Under the pieces are notes generated by a model that saw nothing but the letters and a program-made list of their open reading frames with translations, ran no database searches and was not told the DNA's origin. Shown here one piece after another: positions 22,408 through 34,879 of a DNA stretch of 64,000 bases. A program made the translations under genes and the position numbers. The stretch is from Carnegiea gigantea (taxonomy: Eukaryota > Streptophyta > Magnoliopsida > Caryophyllales > Cactaceae): the NCBI GenBank assembly GCA_029747015.1, contig JAKOGI010000368.1:169501-233500 (forward strand). Direction: 5' to 3'. Position 1 is the stretch's first letter. Every line of letters begins with the position of its first letter.

Positions 22408-24004
22408 CTTCCTCGCCGGGGTCTCGATGCGGCAGCGCTGTTCCTCCTCTCGGCGGAAGACAGCCATGGCTGCTACCTCTTCTATAATAGCCTGTCTGCT
22501 CTCGAATAGAGGCAACATCTCCCGGGCTTGCTCTTCACAAGTGAAAAGAAAGTCAGGTCAGAATTACAAAAAGAATAGCACATAGGGAAGAAGCACAATA
22601 CCCTTAGAATAATTTCTTAGTATAAGCAGGCCAGTGGTGGCAAGGAAGAAATCGTTATTGAAGCACGACAATTTAGGAAGCCGGTTCAGGGGCTCCCTGT
22701 CGCTTGATTTGACCCGATGATGCACAGCAGTCGGCTTCCTAAAGGGGTTACGAACTGGCTTGCCGTCATTCCAGCCAGGCAGGTCCTTCCAACCTATCAC
22801 AAGGTGTAAAAAGAGGAAGTCGTACTTCCAGTTTTCAATTTGGACTTCTTCTCGCCCTTCCTGTTGTTAATACTATATTAACCGGTATCGTCGGTCTCCT
22901 CAGGGCCCTCTACACAATGTGCACCAGCCCGGAAACCTGACCGATGCAAAATAGCCCATGTAGCTCACACGTTGTGATATAGTTATGCCCGGAGGTAGGC
23001 ACAACCTGTGCCTGCACTAACTTGTATTTTTTTCAATATTTCCACGATGGCCGAGTGTAGTGGAAATCTCATGCTGTAGGAGAAGGCAACCCGATAGATC
23101 GCTAAACATCCGGGAGGCGGTTTGTTCACGGTGACATCGGGATCGGGAATAATGAACTTGTACTCGGCGGGCAAGAGGTACTTCTCCTCCAAGGTCAGCC
23201 TCCTTAGGGACCCTTGGGTTAGGAAAGTGAGTGCGCGGCATATCTTTAGGGTCTGAGCGTGTAGGGGCCCCTGAGAAAATTGACGCCTCAGCAATAACTT
23301 CCTGGGATGGCCCCCGTTAAACACGGCCCCTCTTTGAAGTCGAACCTGACGAATGAGGACTCATTAAGCTACCTTTACCTCCCTTCTCGAGGGTACTAAT
23401 ACTAGAGTGTAGACCTCAACACTCGGTCTATGGGGGTCCGAGGTGGAGTGACAGATACATTTCAAGTATCCTTGGGCCATGAGCTAAGGGATGGTCTTTA
23501 AGTGTGTGGTGGTCTTCGTCCTTGCCAGCTAGCGTTCCTGAACATCAGTCATGCAAGAAATAGCCACGTCAATTTCCCAAGGATAAACAACCTCTTCCTC
23601 AATAATAAGAATACTGGGAATGGGCAAATACTCACAACTAGACTAGGAAGATGTGTCGGGTTCATATATGGGCACTGCGTAAGGGATTTTCTTAGGCTCT
23701 TTAAACTGATTCTTTGGGGAACACAAGTTACCACCCACCCATCAATTTAGGCCGGGAGATTTGGGAATTGAGGGTGACGACTTTCCTCTAGGGGACCGAT
23801 CGATCCATCAGGGGCGGTCTCATTCGATGAGCATGAGGACAACATGACTCAACTAATAAACATAATACAAAGTATAAATTCTACAGTAAAGTGGGAGAGA
23901 TATGAAGAAAATGGCAGAGTCTTTCTCTATAGGAAGCTTGCTTCTTTCTCAAGAAAGTTTTGAAGGGACAATCAAAATGACCTTCCTCGTATAACCCAAC
24001 TCTG

Positions 24005-24013
24005 TTTATATAA
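24005..24013 (-). promoter_or_regulatory. TATA box for the antisense gene
   Basis: The minus strand reads CTTATATAAACAG. It lies about 160 bases upstream of the ATG at 23845, leaving room for a start site near 23,975 and a leader of about 130 bases. It is not in an LTR, so it would drive transcription against the element's own genomic RNA. Confidence 0.55.
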
Positions 24014-24099
24014 GGAAGGGGAGGAAAAGGAAGGGACGACACACTCCCCTAGGCATTAGCAGGGCCAAAATGCCATTCAGGCCATGCCACATGGCATTC

Positions 24100-24690
24100 A
24101 GACACTCATGACTACCTCGAAATACCTTAACCCACAAAGGGCTAAGAGTATTACAATGCGGCCTGAGGGTCAATTGTCACGTCCCCATCCTCCCCTGAGG
24201 ACTAAGGCTCCAAAAGCATGGCTTCAGGCCGGTCGCTATGCTTGCAGTCCCTCTAAGGGTCCAAGGGTCCTACAACACGACTTAAGGGACGGTCGCTGGC
24301 TACGAGTCTGAAAGCACGGCCTACGGGCCCTTCGCTACTCCTTCAGTCCCTCAAAGGAGCCAAGGATCATGGAACACGACCTAGGGGCTGGTCACTATAT
24401 CTTTAGCACCCCTAAAGGGCTACGGGTCTTAAAGCACGGCCCAGGGGTCGATTGTTACATCCTTAACCCCCCAAGGGGCCAGACCTCTACATGCGACCTC
24501 AGGACCGCTTGCTACACGACTAGTCCCCAAGGGGCTGTGAAGTATTACAGTACTATTAGGAAACTAGTCACCATAACCCTAGCCTCCAAGGGGGGCCGAA
24601 CATCCTATGAGCACAGCCTATAAGCTGGATGCTAACTACCCCCGGCCCTCAAGAGGCGGGAGGCTCTGAAGACAGGCCAAAGAGGCCGGT
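24100..24690. repeat. Second, degenerate array of the 60-bp repeat
   Basis: Phrases such as TGGCTTCAGGCCGGTCGCTA, GTCCCTCTAAGGGTCC and AACCCCCCAAGGGGCC recur at about 60-base spacing but with much more divergence than in the array at 20,281-20,935. Same unit, same hairpin cores, older or less homogenised. It separates the two antisense genes. Confidence 0.75.
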
Positions 24691-24871
24691 CGCTCAAGGC
24701 TTGGCTCACAGATTCACACATGGTCAGAAGCATATTTCTAAAGGCAATGTTAGTTAACAAAGAGGAGGCACTTCATTATCCGAACTGACAAGTACATGGA
24801 GACAGTTTCAAAAAAAAAAAAAATGGGGAAAGAAAGAAAAGAGAGGGGGGGAGCAGCTATAAAGCCTACGA

Positions 24872-25327
24872 CTACTCCTCATCATCACTGGAAGGAGGTG
24901 GGGCATCATTTGACCTCGAGCTCTCCTCTTGGCCATTCACAAGGCCAGGCCCTACTCCCGAATTAAGTAGCCTAGGGCACCGAGCCCATAGGAGACTGTT
25001 CCTATTAAGATGCAGCCAAGCTTCAAAAATAAAACATTGCAGGCCTACAAGGGCCGACTTCAGGTCCTCGGCCAGATCCTTGCTTAAAACGCCCAGCTCC
25101 AAGGCCTCGTTGACCACCATCGCATAAAAGACAACCTGAACCTTCTCGGGTGCGCGGAAATCACGGATGTCCTCCTTGGCATCGGAGCGGATGAAGTCCA
25201 GACATAGTTCGTGATAATCCGCTGGGAGTGGCTGGTGAGGGCGAGAGGCCCTTCTTAGGCGCCGATTGAAAGCCTCCAAAACATAGATGGCAATCTCCTC
25301 AGTGCTGAGAAAAGAAGGGAATACCAT
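24872..25327 (-). CDS. Intact antisense ORF of unknown function near the Tat 3' LTR
   Basis: An uninterrupted frame, 151 residues from the ATG at 25327 (MVFPSFLSTEEIAIYVLEAF) to a stop after the acidic tail PPPSSDDEE. A longer start at 25363 exists but lies at or above the expected transcript start given the TATA box at 25385-25393, so I prefer 25327. The middle is helical and charged (RRLRRASRPHQPLPADYH, DAKEDIRDFRAPEKVQVVF, NEALELGVLSKDLAEDLK). No signal peptide or membrane helix, no zinc or catalytic motif seen. I do not recognise the family. It is open while every sense gene of this old element is broken. It could be an additional antisense ORF of the lineage, or a captured host fragment. 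Confidence 0.55.
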   Translation of the reverse strand: MVFPSFLSTEEIAIYVLEAFNRRLRRASRPHQPLPADYHELCLDFIRSDAKEDIRDFRAPEKVQVVFYAMVVNEALELGVLSKDLAEDLKSALVGLQCFIFEAWLHLNRNSLLWARCPRLLNSGVGPGLVNGQEESSRSNDAPPPSSDDEE

Positions 25328-25384
25328 GATAGAAAACTTTCTCACGAGAAAAATATAACACAAGGGATGGTCTAAGGAAGCCCT

Positions 25385-25393
25385 ATTTTATAT
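25385..25393 (-). promoter_or_regulatory. TATA box for the intact antisense ORF
   Basis: The minus strand reads GTATATAAAATAG, about 60 bases upstream of the ATG at 25327, a normal spacing for a short plant leader. Confidence 0.55.
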
Positions 25394-25607
25394 ACCAAAA
25401 GTGGGGGGACTTCCAATACCTTAGGAAATCCCCTAGCAGAAAAATTGAAATCCAAGTGCTACCGAATGATGGGGTGTCCCTAATAAAAGGCTGCCTTTCG
25501 AAGTCTGCAGATAGTCCCTTTGGCACGAACCCACTCCACATTCTGCATGACTAGCCACCCGGTTGAGCGTTCAGGCAAAATGTGAGGGCTAAATGATCCA
25601 AAAAGTA

Positions 25608-26049
25608 TGGGAATTCCAAGTGCAGCCCACATATGCGTCTATGAACCAGGTTGAGCCAATTATCTCTAGCTGTTTTGGGGTCCGAAGATCCCTACTCAGA
25701 GGCCCAATGAGGGAAACCACCCAGCGGCCCATTAGGGAAACGTCCTAAGTGAAGTTAGTATTTTAGCCCTGGCTACAGTGACTATAAATATCCCTTATCT
25801 GCCTTGGAAAAGGGGATTGCTTTTTGGCATATTCCCCCATGCATCATAAATTCTTTTTCTGCTCTGTCTTTCTTAGGACCCTCTGTTGACTTGATCATCA
25901 GAGAGGCATTCCCCGGATCTCAACCTGGGGTTGCCCTTTTTGCAGGTTCAGTGTTTGAGGAAAAGATCATCAGGCGTCCCGCTCGTGCCATCATATAAGT
26001 CCGCTCTCGTCCCATGTCATCCTCAGAGAAACCAGAAAGTCCTAACACA
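25608..26049 (+). repeat. 3' LTR of the Tat-type element
   Basis: It starts TGGGAATTCCAAG and ends CCTAACACA, with TG...CA ends. Length 442 against 426 for the 5' LTR; part of the difference is an insertion in the TAGTATTTTAGCCC stretch. The TATA box TATAAATA is at 25783-25790. No clear polypurine tract precedes it; the nearest purine-rich strings are TGAGGG and AAAAAG. Confidence 0.9.
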
Positions 26050-27330
26050 ATTTTTGAACACAAAAGGTATCTTTTATCTCAATGTCAAACCCTTGGAGCA
26101 ACAAAATCCATCTAATGAGTCTTAGTTTTGTGTCGTTCTCAGCTAATAAGTGTTTTAAAGCAGCATGTTCAAAAGGCATGGACAGAATTTATCAAGTGCA
26201 AATACTATAGCTAACAACTCTTTCCTAGTAGTCGAATAATTCTTTTGAGCATTAGTTAGAGTTCTATTAACATAGTAAATGACATGAGTCGTTCTATTCA
26301 CCCTTTGACCCAAAACAGCCTCAATAGCAAAATCAGGCGCATCACACATAATCTCAAATGGCAAAGAAAAATCAGGGGGTTATACAATAGGGACCGACAC
26401 TAATAAAGATCGAAGCTTTTCAAAAGCTACACAAGACTCATCAATCACAAAATAAGCATCCTTAGTAAGGAGATTAGTAAGTGGCTGAGCCACTTTACTA
26501 AAATCCTAATAAATCTTTTATAAAAACCAGTATGACCAAGGAAATATCTAACTTGCTTCACAGAAGCAGCATAGGCAGATTAGAAATCAAATCAACCTTA
26601 GCTCTATCAACCTCAATCCCCTTTTTTGGACACTTTATATCCCAAAACAATCCCTTTTTTCTTGGATTGTGAAATGACTTTTTTACCAACTCAAGGTCGG
26701 ATTCACTTCTTCACATCTTTTCAATACAATAGACAAATTAGCAAGACACACATCAAAGAAAGAACCAAAAATAGAGACATCATCCACAAACACCTCCATG
26801 AAATTATCTATATAATAAGAAAATATGGCCATCATACATCTCTGGAATGTGGAAGGTGCATTACATAACCCAAAAGGTATCCTCTAATAGGCGAAAGTAC
26901 CCGATGGGCAAAGTAAAGGTTGTTTTTTTTTTAATCCTTAGGATAGACAGGTATTTGATTGTAACTTGAATACCTATCTGAAAAGCAATAAAAACTTTAC
27001 CTAGCTAATTTTTCCAAAATTTGATTAATGAATGGGGAGAAAATGGTCATTTCTCATGACAGAATTCAGCTTTCTATAATCAATGCACACCCACCACCCT
27101 ATGGTCTATCTAGTAGGAAATAGTTCACTTTCATTATTCTTAATCACAGTCATTCCAGATTTCTTAGGGATGACTTGAACTGGACTGACCCATTTACTAT
27201 CAAAAATAGGGTAGATAATGCATGTATCTAAAAGCTTTACCACCACTTTCTGGACAACTTCTTTCATGTGGGGGTTCAATCTATGTTGTATTTGCCTAAT
27301 AGGTTTAGCATCATCCTCTAAATGAATTCT
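26050..27330 (-). pseudogene. Athila-like reverse transcriptase and RNase H
   Basis: Minus-strand continuation of the outer Athila-like element. RT motifs run from about 27,330 down: EVVQKVVVKLLDTCIIYP, WVSPVQVIPKKSGMTVI, VCIDYRKLNSVMRNDHFL, FGLCNAPSTFQRCMMAIF, and the catalytic FVDDVSIFGSF (26,763-26,790), which is intact. RNase H follows ([39 protein letters not shown]). After LDKF a small deletion of about 20-30 bases shifts the frame, then [18 protein letters not shown]. The reading ends near 26,060 at the Tat 3' LTR. Many stops. Confidence 0.85.
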
Positions 27331-28330
27331 GTGCATATAAGTTGTGGGACTAATCCCTTTCAAATCAGCAACTAACCACCCAATAGCACCGTTATGATCA
27401 GATAAGGCACGCCTCAACTCTTCGTCTTGATCATAAGGTAAAAGAGAAGATATAATTATAGGTGGGGCCTCTTTAGGGCCTAGAAACACATACTTAAGGG
27501 AATTAGGAAAATGTTTCAACTTAAGTTTAGGTGGGGATACAACAGAAGGTGACATAGGAGAACTAGCCAAAGGGGGAAAAGGTTCATAAGTGGACACCCA
27601 AGAAGAAGGCTTAAGATGAGGAGTGGAATCAAGATTAGAATCCATCTCATCTATTGTACTTCCTAAATCAAATAATCCAAAATCACCATGGGAAAGACAG
27701 GATCCCAAGAAATCACTGCTCAGAATAGCAAGCAAAACTTCTTCAATCATTTCATCAATCATCTAAATAAAAAAAGCACTCAGAATCTTCAAACACAAGT
27801 TAAGCAAAAGTTTTGAAAATGTTAAGCCTAACCCTCATGTTCATGATCGAGACATCGATCACTTTCGACCTACAGTTAATGGTGGAATTAGCTGTGGCTA
27901 GGAAGGGACATTCTAAAATAAGACGAATCTGCTTAGAAGCATAACTAGGGTCTATATCCAGCACAACAAAATCAACAGGAAAGAATCCTTTATCAATTTA
28001 GACAGAGACATCATCTATCTGCCCCCTAGGAGTTCTAATGGACTTATCAGCAAGCTAAATGGAACAGTTAGAAGGTTTTAATTTGCCCAATCCCAAATCT
28101 AAGTAAACAGAATAAGGTATCAAATTAACACTAGAACCCAAATCCAAAAGTACCCTTTCAATTTTGTGATTGCCAATAAAATGTGATATGGTAGGGACAC
28201 CGGGATCTTTGAACTTAAGTGGAGTGTCACATTTCAAAATTAAGCTCCCTTGTTCACTTAGAAGAACCTTTTTCAACTTATCATCTTTAGATTTTCTTTT
28301 AAAAGTGCACAAAGTACACATGTCTTTAAG
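27331..28330 (-). pseudogene. Athila-like aspartic protease and linker
   Basis: The protease motif VLLDLGSSVNLIPYSVYLDL (plus 28,085-28,150) carries the Asp-Leu-Gly active-site form usual in Athila. It is preceded by FKDPGVPTISHFIGNHKIER. The linker to RT (27,762-27,340) is open over about 200 codons (Ser/Pro-rich, then FLGPKEAPPIIISS, ALSDHNGAIGWLVADLKGIS). Confidence 0.85.
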
Positions 28331-28739
28331 GAACTTAGCATAGGTCGGGATCTATCTAATTTCTTTCAAGAGGGGAAGATTGACCTAACTTACTTAAAGG
28401 TATCTAGGATGTCATCTCTTTACTTATCTTTCCTAGAAGGGAATGGTGCATCCAAAGCTTAAGGGTAAGGAGTATATGTCACAGTGGGGTCAGATATAAT
28501 GGGAGAAGGAGATGGGTCATTCTCCTTTTCAATCTCAAGGTCACTCCCCATAGTCTTAAGTCTTTCCTCTTTATCATGTTCCGTCTCACTCACCTTGTTG
28601 TTTACTTCTTTATCACTCCTAGGAACCATTATAGTTTTTAATTGCTTAAATTGTTGGCCTTTAGAGTTCTATATGAGATGACTTGGAAGTTTTCCTTCTT
28701 CTCTTTTGCCTACAGCTATGGTTGTTTGCCCAAGTTGAG

Positions 28740-29870
28740 TTTCTAACTTAGCTATAGATTGTGAGTGAGAATCAACAATATGCATCTTAGACTCAATTCC
28801 TTAGACCTAGAATTAATATTTTGCACAACAAAAGTTAAGGTACCAAGGTAAAAATTACCTTGTCTAATCAGAGCTCCTACATGGTGCTTCATGTAAAGAA
28901 GGAGGAGCATATCTCTGGTTTTGAAAACCAGAAGGGTTAAGTCTTTTAGTCTAGGTTTCAGGATTCTCAACATTTTGAGACCTCCATGAAAAATTAGGAT
29001 AATTCCTCCAACTATGATTATAGGTATTAGAATAAGGATTGGTAGATGGAGAAAATCCTTGGGCAGCATTTACTTGTTCAGTCACACAGTCAGACTTACC
29101 AATATAAGGACAGTCAATAGAAGCATGCATGGGACTAGCACAAATTGGACACACATCTTGCATAGAAGGGGTATTAGATACTTTGCATGCACAATAATTG
29201 ATCAAATTTCTTAGTTAAGGCATCGACCTTACTAGAAAGGTGAATTGAATGTGAAGCCTCATAAATCCTCTACTTACTTTCTAATTGCCTAGACAAATCA
29301 GAATGTGAGGAAGTAGCATGCAAGTGTGAATTTTCACTCAAATGTTCAGATAATTCCCAAGCTTCTTCTAAGCTTTGTACAAGAAACTACCACCACATGA
29401 TGCATTAACCATCTGCCTATTGTGCTCATCTAAGCCAGAATAAAAACTCTAGATGAGTTGTCATATAGGAACCTCATGGTGACGACAACTTCGCAGCAAC
29501 TCTTTAAACCTTTTCCAACTTTCATGCAATTGCTCATTTTTATTTTGTGAGAAAGTGGTTATAGCATGTCTTAAGACAGACAATATATCAATAGAGAAAA
29601 TTTTTTTCAAGAATTCCTTTGCAATTGATCCCAACTGGTGATATTTGTCTTAGTGTCCAACCAAGCTTTAGCTTTACCTTTTAAAGAGGAAGGGAAAAGC
29701 CGCAAGCGAAGAGCATCATTAGATATATTATTCAAGAACACAGTGGAATAAATCTCTAAGAATGCATCAGCATGCTCGAAAGGATTTTTAGACTCTAGAC
29801 CATAAAACAAGGGGAGCATTTGGATAAGATAATGTTTAATCTCAAATAGCAAATATTAAATGCCTTACAG
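28740..29870 (-). pseudogene. Athila-like gag, 5'-truncated
   Basis: The capsid core on the minus strand reads FEHADAFLEIYSTVFLNNIS, NDALRLRLFPSSLKGKAKAW and SWDQL. A zinc knuckle CPICASPMHASIDC (C-x2-C-x4-H-x4-C; about 29,105-29,150) follows, then an Asn/Pro/Tyr-rich tail. Frames change several times. Similarity stops near 29,870. No primer site or 5' LTR is found to the right, so the outer element lacks its 5' end. Confidence 0.8.
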
Positions 29871-31228
29871 AAATCGTATGATCAAATCACAAATCATAAT
29901 TCAATCATACATTATGTAATAAGGAATGAAAGTAGAACTCAAGTAAGAAAAATAATAATTCAATCGTATGACATTTAATTTAAATGGAAGAAGCAAAACT
30001 ACAATGAATCATCGGTTCTGAAGAATATGATAGACGGGTAAGAAGGAAAAGGGGGAACCATTTGGCTAGAGTAAATCCGTTGAAAATTGAAAATTTCTAG
30101 TAATAGGGCAATTATTACCGCCCAAATTATTATGAATTTTTAAATATCATGTACTCTATTTCAGGAACAAATTCAAAATTGAGAGCTCAAGATAATCAAT
30201 GAAATGTATATATTTTTACTTTTGTTTATATTTATTTTTGTTTATTTCTTTTGTCTTTTTGTATTCAAAATCCTAGTTATCTAAATCTAAAAAGAAGTTG
30301 CAATAGTCTCCAAATTTGGATACTTAGACAATAAATTTACCGGCTTGGACACAGTAATTTGGTTTTTAGGACATGTTGTTTCCTTTTTTAATGATATCTA
30401 GGTCATGTATATTTTATTTGGACATATTATAATAATATGCATATAATTGATTGATATATAGGACATATATATTTGACTTAAGGAAAGTTAATTATAATCT
30501 ATATGAGTTTTTTTCCTAGTTATTATGATATATCATAGGAATTATAATTTTTGAGATTCCAGGATCAATATTCTTCAAGAAGCCAAAAAATATAACTATT
30601 AATATTCTTTAAAAAGTAAAAAAAAAACCATTAATATTCTTTGTCATAGGAAAAAAAGGAAATAAAAAGAACAGTAAACAACAGCTATTGTCCATCCAAA
30701 TTAACAATTTTTTCCAAGTATAAAAATCAATTAACCCTAAAACAAAAAATAAATTGTACGTTTGGTGAAATATGTATTATCCATGGAGTGCTTTACTATA
30801 ATTTGTTAGTTGACATTGACTCGACCGTCTTACAGTATAGATAAATAGTAGAGTATAGATAGCTAATTTGTTGTCTATATTTGAAAGTCAACTATTTTAA
30901 TATTTAACTGTTAATATTGTTTTATTAAAACAATATACATAAATAGTAGAGCAATTAATATTTGGTCAAGATAATAAATTCCATTTCAATACTATATTAT
31001 TTAAAACAATATAACTTTGTAAAGTTAAATTGCAAATAATTAATAATACTATGAAATAATATTATAGTATTAACTGTCATATTAGTTGTCTATACTACTA
31101 CATTAATTAATTAGCAGATACTATTATCAATTATTTTTATCTATTCATTTTCTTATTAACTGTTTTATGATTAATTTTGAATGACCTTTTTAAGACAACA
31201 TTTTTTTTTAATCTTTCTTGAATAGTAA

Positions 31229-31237
<9 letters not shown>
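29871..31237. other. AT-rich intergenic DNA
   Basis: No coding motif or clear repeat boundary. The expected Athila-like 5' LTR is not present here. Confidence 0.5.

Positions 31238-31289
<52 letters not shown>
31238..31289. repeat. (TA)n microsatellite
   Basis: About 26 uninterrupted TA dinucleotides. Confidence 0.97.
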
Positions 31290-31291
<2 letters not shown>

Positions 31292-31555
31292 CTTAACTGT
31301 TTTTACTGTTAAAAGAAGGTATATTGTTTTTATGATTAATTTGTCGTTCTTCCCTGCAAAAAAATTAAAAAATTGTGTTCTTGTGCAATATTATTAGCAT
31401 TTCTTTTAGTAATAGTAAAATTGTATATATATGCTATGAAATAATATAACTTTTTGTTTTAGTTAATTAATCAAAGTTATTGTTTTTATCTATTCGTGTC
31501 TTAATTAACTGTCTATACTTAATATAATAATTAACTGCCATATCAACTATTTATT

Positions 31556-32889
<1,334 letters not shown>

Positions 32890-32890
32890 A

Positions 32891-33135
32891 AGCATAGGGA
32901 AATCCCAGCAACTCCAATTGCTTCTGAAGTCGAAGATTCTTAAAATAATGCATATATTATTCCTTTTAAGAGGAATAATTTTTAAGAGGAATAATGCCTA
33001 TATTATTTGCGTAGAGAAATCCTAGAAACTCCAATCGCTTCTGAAGCCGAAGATTCTTAAAATAATACCTATATTATTCCTTTTAAGAGAAATAATTTTT
33101 AAGAAGAATAATGTATATATTATTTTAAGAGGAAT
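32891..33135. repeat. 117-bp tandem duplication
   Basis: AATCCCAGCAACTCCAATTG at 32901 recurs as AATCCTAGAAACTCCAATCG at 33018. Both are followed by CTTCTGAAG...GAAGATTCTTAAAATAA and a TATATTATTCC / AAGAGGAATAAT inverted stretch. Confidence 0.85.
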
Positions 33136-33700
33136 AATTTTTTGGTAATTATATTTTAAGAATACTGCATTTTAAGAATGCAGTGATTCTTATTCCTATT
33201 CGTATTTCCTTTTACTGTTTACACGATTAATGTTTATATTTTCCTTGTTAATTATTTTTTTCTTCCTTTTATTAGGATTGATTAATTTAATATGAACGGA
33301 TGTGATTAAGAGTAAAAATTAATCTTATGGTCCAAAAGTTCTGATTTTTGACAATGCAGGAAAAATCCACGTCAGCACAACATTACTTTATATAATATAT
33401 AATATATAATATAATAGTATCGATTACATTACATTCCATCAAATATCACAACTATTGCACAAAAAAAAACAATGGGCCTAAGTGTATAGATAATTCATAA
33501 TTCTTTAACGACTTTCGTTGTTCGTTTTTGCATTCTCCGATACAAAACGGGCAGTAAAGTTTGGGCCATGGACTGAGGCCCAAATTGACAATCGACCCAT
33601 TGGACTTGGGGCGAAAAATTAAGTAAGGATGATATCGTCATTTGCATGAGTAGGGCAGCTGTACGACTTAACCTGCTAAATTCGAGTTGGTATATGGTCC
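33136..33700. other. Intergenic DNA, no gene seen
   Basis: AT-rich, then a less AT-rich part (33,470-33,720) containing TGGGCC motifs (33,569) that are common in plant promoters. No adjacent coding sequence is recognised. Confidence 0.4.
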
Positions 33701-34870
33701 ACCCCGTTGTATAAATATAATTGTACAATCGGACCTACAAATTGTCCCCACATACAAAAAACCAAGAAAACCGCCGGATTTCGACTTACTAAAAATACCT
33801 TATAACTCACGAAATATGCTGCTATGTATCCAGTTTCATTCACTATTAATAATGTTAACTCACTAAAATATTTTAGTGAGGTGAGAGACAGTTTTAGTGA
33901 GCTAATATGTACTTTTAGTGAGCAGACATGTCAAAACTAATACATCTTATGTACCCAAGTTTTACTTAATAAAAATACTATATAACTTATTAAATGTGCT
34001 ATTGTACTAAAAAAAATATTATTGTGAATCTAAAATTCACTAAACTATATTCTAGTTGTCTATATTTTTTTAGTGAGCTATAATATTTATTTACTGAGTT
34101 ATTCTATCATACAACCGATTGTATAAAAGTAATTGTGCAATCGAATTTCAGCTCACTAAAAATATATAGATTACTACAATACTTAATAAGTTGAAACATA
34201 ATTTTAGTGAGCTAATACATACTTTTAGTGAGCAGATAGATCAAACCAATGCATCTTATGTACCCTAGGTTTCACTTAGTAAAAATACTATATAACTTAT
34301 TAAAATGTGCTATTGTACTAAAAAAAATGTTATTGTGCATCTGAAACTCACTAAACTATATTCTAGTTATCTATACTTTTTTAGTGAGCTATGATATATA
34401 TTAGTGAGTTATGGTATATATTTAGTGAGCTATGATATATACATAGTGAGTTAGACTATATTTAATTAATTAACTACATTTCTATTATACTCACAAAATG
34501 TAATACAAACACCCTTATGTCATAGTAAAAAATGATTGAGTTGTAACATAACCCGAAAACTTGACAATATCATTGCTGGTCATCTATACTATTCTTTTTA
34601 GTGAGTTATGCTAATTATCTAGAAAGTTATGATAGATATTTGGTGAGCTATAAAATGTATTTTGTGACCAATATAATTTAGCGTGGAATACTAATCATTC
34701 ATAATAAAAAATGAGTAAACAAGTAATATAGTACACAATTTTAGTTAGCATATATACTATTATGTTCATATTCTAAGGTATGATATATTCATCTTTTAGT
34801 AAGTTATGACTTATATTTAGTGAGTTATGGCATACTTTTAGTGAGTTGGATTATATTTGCATTATACTAT
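33700..34870. repeat. AGTGAG-phrase repeat, locus 1
   Basis: Irregularly spaced short phrases of the form TTTAGTGAGCTATGATATAT or TAGTGAGTTATGG, and the reverse form CTCACTAAA, recur dozens of times. Two sub-copies start with a header, TTGTATAAATATAATTGTAC (33,707) and TTGTATAAAAGTAATTGTGC (34,120), each followed by AATCGGA/AATCGAA and CTAAAAATA. Non-coding on both strands. The same family occurs at 62,100-63,030. Confidence 0.75.
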
Positions 34871-34879
34871 ATGCTTCTA

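Larger units (their letters stand above)
21628..23845 (-). pseudogene. Antisense intron-containing gene in the Tat element (putative gypsy-type transposon domain)
   Basis: Read on the minus strand. A first ATG at 23845 opens a Ser-rich start (MLSSCSSNETAPDGSIG), about 160 bases after a TATA box. The core (23,324-22,900) reads LPAEYKFIIPDPDVTV, PPPGCLAIYRVAFSYSMRFP and LHSAIVEILKK. The PPPG...Y...RFPLH...EIL pattern matches what I know of the 'putative gypsy type transposon' domain (Pfam Transposase_28). Downstream come WKDLPGWNDGKP, EEQAREMLPLFESRQAII, KITLRSRKPP, and a coiled-coil end QICELQSSNALLKGQISDLQ. GT-AG introns are visible at 22320-22407 and 21799-21879, and probably near 22,530-22,601. 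At least one frame break occurs near 23,030. Unlike sense pol, large parts stay readable. Function unknown. Confidence 0.72.
5220..26049 (+). mobile_element. Tat-lineage Ty3/gypsy LTR retrotransposon (host of the nested copia element)
   Basis: The element is bounded by two LTRs (5220-5645 and 25608-26049). A tRNA-type primer-binding site follows the 5' LTR, then decayed gag and pol in the order RT, RNase H, a second archaeal-type RNase H and integrase. That dual RNase H arrangement is the mark of the Tat/Ogre group. Between integrase and the 3' LTR are antisense genes and 60-bp tandem repeats. A 10.4-kb copia element (9846-20210) is inserted just downstream of integrase. Without it the element is about 10.5 kb. 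In the first 150 LTR bases I count about 22 mismatches, mostly transitions, so it is old. No target-site duplication is evident: AAATA on the left, ATTTT on the right. Confidence 0.9.
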
